Shown here in pieces: positions 29,812-37,835 of a stretch of DNA of 64,000 bases. Position 1 is the first letter of the stretch. Every line of letters starts with the position of its first letter. The DNA is from Stentor roeselii. Lineage: Eukaryota > Ciliophora > Heterotrichea > Heterotrichida > Stentoridae. Location: NCBI GenBank assembly GCA_006503475.1, contig RSEH01000138.1:1-64000 (forward strand), written 5' to 3'. Made by a program: the position numbers and the translations under genes. The notes under the pieces were generated by a model. That model worked only from the letters and a program-made list of their open reading frames with translations. It made no database searches and was not told the DNA's origin.

Positions 29812-30075
29812 ATGGACGTTCTCTGGAAACCCCCGATGGACTACGAAGCTGAATGCAAGATGTTAGAAAAGAACTACGTGACCTGCCTTCACGAAAAATC
29901 ATTGTACGACATAAACGTGCCAATGTCCTGCAACGTAGAAAGAGTAATCTCTCCTTAGATCCTCTGGTTCTCTGTTGACTGCCCAACAAGGTACACCAAG
30001 TTCACGACGCCTGAAGGTTTAAAGTCAGTCTATTCGAAATGGCAAGCGGGTGACTACGAAGGTTCTTCATACTAA
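29812..30075 (+). CDS. Small CHCH-type (twin-cysteine) protein
   Basis: A 15-nt intron at 29944-29958 splits this gene, so no long single frame is visible. The spliced product has 82 residues with C15-x9-C25 and C40-x11-C52, the pattern of coiled-coil-helix-coiled-coil-helix proteins. These are imported into the mitochondrial intermembrane space and oxidised by the Mia40 route; many are respiratory complex subunits or assembly factors. Trp, Tyr and acidic residues flank the cysteines. It starts in ATAATAAATGG, 34 bases from the divergent PH gene. The exact family member is not identified. Confidence 0.75.
29944..29958 (+). other. 15-nt intron
   Basis: GTAATCTCTCCTTAG, phase 0, after codon 44 (AGA). 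It contains an in-frame TAG as its last codon. Both flanking exons use the same frame and together form the paired cysteine motif. Confidence 0.88.
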
Positions 30076-30116
30076 TAGCTAGTCTAATATTCGGCCATTC
30101 AAAAGTCATTCTTAGA

Positions 30117-31430
30117 TTAATAAACTCGGCTTTTTACAGAACTCGCATTTCTTCGCTTTTGGAAACCGTGAAATTTCAAAAATTCTCGTAAAGCTTGCAC
30201 GTCTTTTCCTTGTAGTTCGAAGCCGTTTACTAGAAATCCTCGGGTTTTTGATTCTTTTAAGACTTCTTCGGATAAGGCTACAAGATGGCCTGGTTTCATG
30301 ATTATTTGAAGTTTAGTGAAAATCTCCTCGCCTCGATTAGCTAAACAATGGAAATGTTCAGAACAAAAGGAAAAACTTTCAAAAGTGCTTTCTTCGCAAG
30401 ACTTCACTGCACATATTCCTTCTTTTCCCAGCCAAAACACTTTAAATTGCTTGAAATTTAAACAACACCCTGGGTCATATCTTGAGAACATATCTTGAAT
30501 CTGCTCTTTTTCCAGGAAAAGACCTAGTTTTTGACTCACTTCTTCTAAAACTTCAAGAGTCACTAGTCCTGAAGATGAGGAAATTTCTTGAAAAGCCTTC
30601 AAATGACTTGTAAAAAAACTTTGAAGTTTCGAACGAAAAAGTTGCAAAAAACGACTTGAATCATCTTGAATCACACATGAATGATTGAAGAGGATCTGGA
30701 AAAAATCTGATTTTTTTAAAGGGCCTCGCTGGCACAGCGAGGCGAAAACAATTTGAGCCTCTCGTGGAAAGTCCAGATTTTGCAAGGAACTTGAAAAGTC
30801 TTCAAGGGAAATCGGGTCTTCTCGGAAAAGGAAAAAATAATCTGTCGCTTGTTCGGGTGTTGAAAAATGTTGAATTAAGTAATCGAAAAAATAATCGTTT
30901 GTTGATATTGATGGACTTTCTTCAGATTTTTGACATGGAATTGTCAGGTTTAAAGAAGAAAAAGTTTCTTCAAGGATCTTTGTTGATGATCGTGTGCTGA
31001 ACGTGTGAGTACGAATCAACTTCGCTGAAGGAGTTGAAAGCTTGGGAATGGTTAAATCAAGGCACTTGCTTAAAGAATCAATTGAAAGAGTTGAGTTTTT
31101 TTCTCGTTTTCTGAATTGCTTGAAAAATTCCTTCAAGTCGCTTTCGTTGTATTTAAAACTCAGGGATTTTAAAAGGATTTTAAATTGGGAAAATGAAATT
31201 TCGCCTTGGTATTGATCTGATAGTTTTTTTAAGGCTGTTGGAAGGGTTTGGTACTTTTCTTTTAGCTTTTTTTTTAAGGTTGAAATGAATCCTGAAGGTT
31301 TTATTGAAACTTTACCGCATGGCAAACGCGCTTCTGAGGATCGCAACGGTTTTGACTGGGCTTTTGAATGGGTTTTTAAAGGTGATAGGTTAAGACCTGT
31401 GTTTGGAAAGCTGAGAGTTCTTCTGGACAT
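30117..31430 (-). CDS. EF-hand-like protein, unknown
   Basis: The 437-residue product opens with a basic Ser-rich head (to about 50), then has several degenerate helix-loop-helix units, for example QYQGEISFSQFKILLKSL, FKYNESDLKEFFKQF and FSRYDPGCCLNFKQFKVFW. The loops lack most calcium ligands, so calcium binding is doubtful. A small cysteine/histidine cluster (CAVKSC, FCSEHFHC) near residue 350 could bind zinc. Similar mixed builds occur in ciliary proteins. No family is assigned. It diverges from the methyltransferase gene. Confidence 0.6.
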   Translation of the reverse strand: MSRRTLSFPNTGLNLSPLKTHSKAQSKPLRSSEARLPCGKVSIKPSGFISTLKKKLKEKYQTLPTALKKLSDQYQGEISFSQFKILLKSLSFKYNESDLKEFFKQFRKREKNSTLSIDSLSKCLDLTIPKLSTPSAKLIRTHTFSTRSSTKILEETFSSLNLTIPCQKSEESPSISTNDYFFDYLIQHFSTPEQATDYFFLFREDPISLEDFSSSLQNLDFPREAQIVFASLCQRGPLKKSDFFQILFNHSCVIQDDSSRFLQLFRSKLQSFFTSHLKAFQEISSSSGLVTLEVLEEVSQKLGLFLEKEQIQDMFSRYDPGCCLNFKQFKVFWLGKEGICAVKSCEESTFESFSFCSEHFHCLANRGEEIFTKLQIIMKPGHLVALSEEVLKESKTRGFLVNGFELQGKDVQALREFLKFHGFQKRRNASSVKSRVY

Positions 31431-31501
31431 TGGTTTATTGTTTAATAATAAAGAATAGCCAAGATTTACATCAACTCTTGGTTGAGTATTTGAAAAGAAT
31501 A

Positions 31502-32140
31502 ATGGAAGTCACTGATCATATCGACCATAGCTCCACAAAAACAGTTCGAGGTTTGATCACGACTTTATTAGAAAACTCAGAACTAGGCCTTGATAATCGA
31601 ACAGATCTTGTAACAGGTAAATATGAAGGAGGCCTAAAATTATGGGAGTGCTCTTTAGACCTTCTCGACTTTTTATCAAGTCAAGACTCCATACCTAATA
31701 AAGTATTAGAACTAGGCTGCGGTCATGGACTTCCAGGTCTTTACTGCGCGCAGAGAGGTTCATTAGTATCTCTTCAAGACTACAACTTGGAAGTGATCCA
31801 AAACATCACGATCAACAACGCAGTGAAAAACCAAGTCAGGCATCTTTGTAGATTCTTTTATGGACCTTGGGGAGACTATTCTCATTTGGGACAACATGAC
31901 TTGGTTTTGACCAGTGAGACTATTTATAACCCTGATTATTACCCAAGTTTACTACAAGCCATCAATACTACAGGTGCAAGAGTAGTTTATGTGGCTTGTA
32001 AAAACTATTACTTCGGAGTAGGAGGAGGTTCTGAATTATTTATGAATGCCGCTCGGGCTGATGGATGGAATTGTTCTATCGCAAAACGAATCACTGAAAT
32101 TGCAAGTACTCGGTTTATCATAGCGATGACCAAGTCATAA
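31502..32140 (+). CDS. METTL18: METTL18-like protein-histidine methyltransferase
   Basis: The ATG at 31502, in the context AAGAATAATGG, gives 212 residues; an earlier TTG at 31430 overlaps the divergent gene's start and is unlikely. The motifs match METTL18/Hpm1: LVTGKYEGGLKLWECSLDLL, the SAM-binding LELGCGHGLPGL, the acidic LQDYN, LTSETIYNPDYY and KNYYFGVGGGSELF. The family N-methylates a histidine of ribosomal protein uL3 and so tunes translation. The N-terminal extension present in the human protein is short here. All core motifs are intact. Confidence 0.9.
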   Translation: MEVTDHIDHSSTKTVRGLITTLLENSELGLDNRTDLVTGKYEGGLKLWECSLDLLDFLSSQDSIPNKVLELGCGHGLPGLYCAQRGSLVSLQDYNLEVIQNITINNAVKNQVRHLCRFFYGPWGDYSHLGQHDLVLTSETIYNPDYYPSLLQAINTTGARVVYVACKNYYFGVGGGSELFMNAARADGWNCSIAKRITEIASTRFIIAMTKS

Positions 32141-32195
32141 TTTATAAATGATCTTCTTTTCCATATCCTAATCTCTCCATTATGTCGAATATAAA

Positions 32196-32720
32196 ATGCA
32201 GTCTCCAAGACTTTACTATTGCCACCCTTGCAAGAAAACAGTTCCAATCAGCACCCTAGAGTTACTTTGTCCAACCTGCGGGTCAGACTTCCTTCAAGAG
32301 GCGAAGATGCCAGAACTGGACAACGATTCTGACAGCTCAGGAAACGAGAGTCGGCCGATCTTCCGAGTGAACTTGGACAATCTAAACAACCATCACGGTT
32401 TCTTTTCAAGACTACTGGAAGAAATGGGCCAAAACCGCCCAGAAGGAAGAAGCGTTCATGATTTTGTCAGGAATTTCATAATGAACTTCAGGGAACCTAG
32501 ATATTCTGACTCGGAATCAGAGGAAGATGAAGAAAATCTGCATATAAAACATGAAATCGCAGAAAATGATGAAGAAATCGACTGTAAAATTTGCACTGTG
32601 AACTTCGCTCAAGGGGATGAAAAGGCTGTGTTGGTATGCAACCATCAATACCATTCTCAGTGTCTTGAACCTTGGCTTAAAATCAAGCATTGCTGTCCTT
32701 TCTGCAGGCAGAGAATATAA
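32196..32720 (+). CDS. RING-H2 E3 ligase, RNF115/RNF126-like
   Basis: The 174-residue product has an N-terminal zinc ribbon (CHPC ... CPTC, residues about 8-32), an acidic linker, and a C-terminal RING-H2 (about 129-171): CKIC, then CNHQYHSQC, then CPFC. All eight ligands are standard. The zinc ribbon plus RING arrangement is that of RNF115/RNF126, E3 ligases in protein quality control and receptor sorting. It is about half the human length because the middle is short. The motifs are seen directly; the substrate is unknown. Confidence 0.85.
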   Translation: MQSPRLYYCHPCKKTVPISTLELLCPTCGSDFLQEAKMPELDNDSDSSGNESRPIFRVNLDNLNNHHGFFSRLLEEMGQNRPEGRSVHDFVRNFIMNFREPRYSDSESEEDEENLHIKHEIAENDEEIDCKICTVNFAQGDEKAVLVCNHQYHSQCLEPWLKIKHCCPFCRQRI

Positions 32721-34694
32721 TAGTTAAGATTTGTCTTTTTAAGAAAAGGGTTGAACAGAAAATAGCAAAAGTTGATGGTTTTGAGTTTTTATTGAGGATT
32801 GGAAAGGTGGTGGAGAGGAAATTTTAAGTTCTATCGGGGTTTGAGATTTTTTTAGGTGAAGGGATTTGGAGACTTGGTGAGAGGTGAGATGGATTTTTGA
32901 GTGATTTTATAAATTTGTGTGAATTATCTATAAAAATTTGGGTTTTTTTAGAGGTGTGATTGATAAGTAGACGCTTATAAAAAAACTCATTTAGTAGAAT
33001 TATTTAGTTTTATTTTTGGATTACTTTTACTTTTTACTGTTAAGAATTCTAATATTTAGATATGTTTGATTTTGAACGTTACAGTCTAAAATAGTTATAA
33101 GGAAGATTTTGTGATTGATTTGAAGCCATTCCATTAAAGTTGTATATATTTAGAAATAGGTGTTGATATAGGAAATTAAGTAAAGTTAAGATATTATTAA
33201 TCTTGAGTCTTTTGTAAATATTTCGAATGTGATTAATATTTTGTATGCTACTGCTTTAAGAGAACTTTCATAAAATGCCATAAAAATTGATTTGTAATTT
33301 ATTTCATGTTTCCTGTATAATTTTCAAGTTGGTCAAGTTAACAGCTTTATCAAAGCCTTTGTTAAGCAGTCTTTTCAATAGCATCATATTAGAGAAAACT
33401 TTTACCTATTAATTTATCGAACTTATCAGTTTTAACATTATTCACTAATATTTAAGCCATTTCTTTTATATGATCAATCAAATTTTTTTAATACTTTGAT
33501 GATGATAATATTTCCATAGATTTAGGTTTTAATGTTTTGTTCTTTTCAGGACCCAGTTCACTTGTTTGTGTTCATTTTAATCTTTAAACTATTCGTTCAT
33601 TCTTGAATTTTTTAGTTATAGTCTAACTTAAATTTTTAATTATAATCTTAAATTAGAATTTTTATTAAATTCACCATGATTTGGATATTTTTTTCATATT
33701 CTTCTTTATTATTGCTTTGCTTTGTTCTTATTCTTGCTTGTGCATATTTCTTTCTATTTTCAATTTAAATTATATAATATAGTGAAAAAACTATATAAGG
33801 CAAGATTGTGATCACATAATCTTAATTGAATAAGTAAATAAATCCTATAGTATAAGTAATAGTATAAATGTCTCTATAACAATTTCATTGATCATAAAAA
33901 AGAAATCACTACAGAAAATAAAGAGATATTTATTTCGATTACAATCAATGAGTAATGTTCTAATTTTACTATAATTTGAACAATTTAAGCGATTTTTGTC
34001 TAAAAAAATTAATATTATGGCTGTTATTTCTCTAGAACAATTAAATGTATCACTTCCAAAATAAAATTACTTTCAATCATAAATTTATCAAATTGAGCAT
34101 AAAAACTTATTAATTGACAATGAATACTTATTTTTTACAAACTAAATCATCAACAAAACTCAGTAAAGCTTCAAAATTGTATTTGAATAGTTTTATAATC
34201 ACCTAATATAAGTATCATTTTAATCAATTGATAAGCAGCATAAACTTTTAAAAAAATAGATTACACCCTGTCAAGTACATATCCTAATCTACCCGCAAAT
34301 AATAATTAGTTAAAGATAGAGATGGTTATTCTTTCATTACTTCCCCTCAAAGTTCTTCTTTTTCCCTTAAATCTAATAGTCTTTATTATGAATTATATAT
34401 CTCAAATAACAATAACTATTCACCTCCTGTTCAAAATCCGAGCCCTCTTCTTACATTTCCATTCATTTAGAGAACCCATATTATTGTTCAAATAACTTAA
34501 AGTACCCAGGACCATTAATTGTCTTAAAATAATTATCTTAAGTTTACAATAAAGTCTACCACATATAGCCACCAGAAATTTCTAAAACATTCCCATCACC
34601 CTAACCTATCATAATTTACTCATTATAATCCAGATCTTCCCATAACAATATTTCACCCACCAACATCCAAACCTTTAAAACCAATCCAAATAAA
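32721..34694. other. Gene-free AT-rich region
   Basis: Two kilobases without a recognisable gene. The first 250 bases are G/T-rich, the last 150 A/C-rich, and the middle is plain AT-rich DNA with short homopolymer runs. No repeat longer than about 15 bases, RNA fold or transposon end was noticed. Confidence 0.55.
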
Positions 34695-35300
34695 ATGATG
34701 GAAATTGACGAAAACCAAAGTCTTGAATCACAAATCGAGAAATCACGTCTTTCAAACCAAGCCATGGAAATCCGTCTGTCCCTTAAAAACGAGGAAATAA
34801 GTGCATTAAAGGCTCAAATCCAAGCAAAGCAAGAAATGCTGAGTCTTCAGTACCACGCAATCAACCAAATGGAAAAGCCTCTGCTGGTAGATCAGAGCGT
34901 TTTAAACCACATCAACGAAATGAAGTCTTTACTGGAGTCGAAAAAGAAAGAACTCGACGACCAGACCACTGAAAACGCGAGTTATAATGGAAAACCTTTT
35001 GCGAAAGGCTCAAAACTGCAAAATGCTTGGCTTAAAAGTGGAGAAGATGCTTATAATGGCATCAAAGACTTCGCTGAAGGACCTGTTCAGGACTTGGTAC
35101 TTCAGATTCAACTTGCTGACTTGAAAATTCAGGAACTTGAGGTCAGGCTTAAGGAAAGTAAAGAAATTTATGAAGGTTTGGAAAAGGAAGCTCAGGAGCA
35201 GCAGGTTATTGTTAATGATTATCAAGGAAGGCATAAAAGTGCTTTGGAACAACTTGAGCTTTTGACTCAGGAAAATTTTAAGTTGAAAAGGTTGGGATAA
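34695..35300 (+). CDS. Coiled-coil protein, unknown
   Basis: The 201-residue product is almost wholly helical, with heptad patterns at about 8-60 (SLESQIEKSRLSNQAMEIRL and on) and 135-198 (LQIQLADLKIQELEVRLKES and on), broken by a Gly-containing loop near residue 100. There is no signal or catalytic motif. Ciliary and basal-body proteins often look like this but no family is recognised. A second ATG one codon downstream is an equal start. Confidence 0.65.
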   Translation: MMEIDENQSLESQIEKSRLSNQAMEIRLSLKNEEISALKAQIQAKQEMLSLQYHAINQMEKPLLVDQSVLNHINEMKSLLESKKKELDDQTTENASYNGKPFAKGSKLQNAWLKSGEDAYNGIKDFAEGPVQDLVLQIQLADLKIQELEVRLKESKEIYEGLEKEAQEQQVIVNDYQGRHKSALEQLELLTQENFKLKRLG

Positions 35301-35376
35301 TGGTTAAGAATTTTGAGGGGTTTGTTTTGAAGTTGGTTTAGTCAAAAATAAAATAATTAGCACAGTTTTTTCCTAC

Positions 35377-37815
35377 TTAAAGATCAAAATTAAAACTATC
35401 TGACACTTTTGGGGGTCTATACACATCATCAACATTAAATTCCGGAAAGACTGCCGATATACTCGCATTATCACTCTGTATTTTAACATAATAATCCTCC
35501 CCAAGATACAAAAAATTGCTAAAAGGCAGTTCCATATACCTCCAAAACACAAGAACCTGCATCAACTCCTCATTAATCCTTTCCAAATCCTTCAAAACTT
35601 CAAAATTTTTCCTTTCCAAAACCGCAGCCACTAAACTTTCCCTCCTTCGTATCAAGTCAATAATCTTAACCGTTAAATTCCTTGCCTTAATCAACTTAGC
35701 ACACTTATTAAGTCCCTGCAACAAGCTTTCTTCACTAAACGGTGCAACAACGACCCAAAACTCAGGCAACAAAAGTTCATTCTTCAAAACATTCAAAGTT
35801 TTCAACATCCTCGAAAACACCTTTTTCATCTCTTTTTCCCCCAGTAGTTTTTTTTGAATCAATCTGAAATTTTCATCAATTTCCTGACTGCTAAGAATAA
35901 AAACATCTCCAAAATAGTTAAATCTTTTCTTGTTCTGCGAGACATAATTGTCTAAAACTGACGAGCTCCAGTCAGGGTCCTTAACTTTCCTTGCAATTGT
36001 ACTTGCTGAAATCGGACGATGCTCTGATAACGTGTTCGAAGAAGAAGGGTTTACTGAAGAAGCAACTCTTGAAGCTGCTCTTGAAACTTTCGAAGATGAT
36101 CGACCTCGGAACTCACGGGAAATAGGCCGGATACGGACTTTCATCAACTTTTCAATCATTCCTGGATTTCGTCTGAAACGATGCATCAGGTCGTGCCAGG
36201 ATAAAATGTCTTGATCTTCGTCGAAGATCAAATCGTCTAGAGTTGAATCGTTTGTACCTTTTTGAGTCGGGGAATTTTTAGAAGCCTTTTTTCGTCTTGA
36301 GTGATTTCGATGTGATGAGATTTTTTCGTCAGACTTTTCGCAGAGGGGAGGCTTTCGGGTTGTCGTTGATGATGTTCGTGGTTTTAAAGTCTCGGTTTTC
36401 ATGTCTGAACTTTTTTTTCGGGTTTTTTCAGGATTTTGATTTTTTTCAGGATTTTGATTTTTTTTAGGATTTTTTTGTTTTGGAGGTTTTTCTGCGATTT
36501 TTTCAGATTTTTGATTTTCAAGGTTTTCTTTTTTTCGCTTTTTTTTTTTCTTGGTTTTAAGAGGATTTTCTTCGATATTTTGAATATCTTGGGTTTTTTT
36601 TTCGGGTTCTTTATTTTCTATCTTCAAGTCCTCAGTTTTCTGAGGCTCGATCCAAGGAAAGCTAGAGTTTCGAGACTTGCTTTTCAGTTTTTTTTCAATG
36701 AAACCTGTGGATTCCCTGAGTTTTTTATCAATTTCTTCAATTCGGCTCTCGGATATCAGGTCTTGTCTTGTAACAGGGTCTAAATCGTTGAGGTCTGTGA
36801 TAGTTCCCCTGTCATTTCGAGTTGATTTTGAATCAGAATTCGCGAAATCTGGAGAAAATTTCGATCCTGGAAGGATTTTTTTTAGTTTTGACTGGGAATC
36901 TTCGAAGGTTTTGTTTAAAAATGACTGTAAATCTTCAAGACTGTCTTGTTTTGGAACTGATTTTAAAGTTAACTTTTGAAGGTTTTCATTGGATTCTTTA
37001 GATATTAATTCCAGATTAAAACTTTCACTGTTTTCTGCATGTTTCAATGTGGGAGTGCATCGGAGTGATGAGGAAGAAACTTTTTTTAGATGTTGAGGAG
37101 AGGAAAAATCGGCGAAACTGTCTCCTGATCCTTGGTTTTCAAGTTTCGAGATACTTTTATGAAGGTTTTTCGATTTCTCGCTCGGGGATTTCGGAATTTC
37201 TGAGGTTTTCGGGGAAAAAATGAAAGATTTTTCTGATTTTTCAGGAATTTCTTTACAGTTACTGTGAAAATCTGGTTCTTTTTCGTTAAAAATTTCTGAA
37301 CTTCTGCTTAAAGAAGATCCAGGAGGTATTCCCGCATCCAGGCTGAGGTCGAAGCTGTTTTTTTTTACTTTTTTCTGAGAATTTTTAAGTAAATCCTGAG
37401 AAAAGTCTTTAATTTCCAGGTCATCCTCGTAATGAGTTGCTAAAACCAAGTCTTCTCTTTTGCTAAAGCCAACTTCTTCGAATTCATCAAGCAACAAGTG
37501 GTTTTTTTTCGATACAAAGACCATATCTTCGAACTTTTCGACAAACTTCTTTTTCGGTTTAGGCAAAGTCTCAGCAAGTCCTTCACTAAAGTTTTCTTTA
37601 TAACTTGTTTCCTGAAAAGATGAGTTTACAACACTGCTGTGAAGTTTTTCTTGAGTTTCGATGAGGATTTGTTTGAGTTTCTGGATTTCTTCATCTTTTT
37701 TGTCGAGTTCTTTTTTTAGCTTCAAGACACTAGCACTGGGTTTGACTTTTGAAGCTTTGGTCTCTTCTTCACTTGAGTCTGTTTCAAGTCTTTTATACTG
37801 TTTGCCCTTGTTCAT
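35377..37815 (-). CDS. Large low-complexity protein with helical C-terminal domain
   Basis: The 812-residue product has an N-terminal coiled coil (about 25-65), a long charged Ser/Lys-rich middle with PEKNQNPEK repeats near 470, and a folded-looking helical C-terminal part (about 620-812) with FNYFGDVFIL, LLLPEFWVVVAPF and VFWRYMELPFSNFLYLG. That last part may be the functional domain but its family is not recognised. The gene starts 20 bases after the stop of the ligase-kinase gene on the same strand. Confidence 0.6.
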   Translation of the reverse strand: MNKGKQYKRLETDSSEEETKASKVKPSASVLKLKKELDKKDEEIQKLKQILIETQEKLHSSVVNSSFQETSYKENFSEGLAETLPKPKKKFVEKFEDMVFVSKKNHLLLDEFEEVGFSKREDLVLATHYEDDLEIKDFSQDLLKNSQKKVKKNSFDLSLDAGIPPGSSLSRSSEIFNEKEPDFHSNCKEIPEKSEKSFIFSPKTSEIPKSPSEKSKNLHKSISKLENQGSGDSFADFSSPQHLKKVSSSSLRCTPTLKHAENSESFNLELISKESNENLQKLTLKSVPKQDSLEDLQSFLNKTFEDSQSKLKKILPGSKFSPDFANSDSKSTRNDRGTITDLNDLDPVTRQDLISESRIEEIDKKLRESTGFIEKKLKSKSRNSSFPWIEPQKTEDLKIENKEPEKKTQDIQNIEENPLKTKKKKKRKKENLENQKSEKIAEKPPKQKNPKKNQNPEKNQNPEKTRKKSSDMKTETLKPRTSSTTTRKPPLCEKSDEKISSHRNHSRRKKASKNSPTQKGTNDSTLDDLIFDEDQDILSWHDLMHRFRRNPGMIEKLMKVRIRPISREFRGRSSSKVSRAASRVASSVNPSSSNTLSEHRPISASTIARKVKDPDWSSSVLDNYVSQNKKRFNYFGDVFILSSQEIDENFRLIQKKLLGEKEMKKVFSRMLKTLNVLKNELLLPEFWVVVAPFSEESLLQGLNKCAKLIKARNLTVKIIDLIRRRESLVAAVLERKNFEVLKDLERINEELMQVLVFWRYMELPFSNFLYLGEDYYVKIQSDNASISAVFPEFNVDDVYRPPKVSDSFNFDL

Positions 37816-37835
37816 ATATATTAAAGTTCATTATA

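Noticed and set aside
31430-31501. Start of the METTL18-like gene at TTG 31430.
   Set aside because: It overlaps the divergent gene's start codon; the ATG at 31502 has the favoured context.
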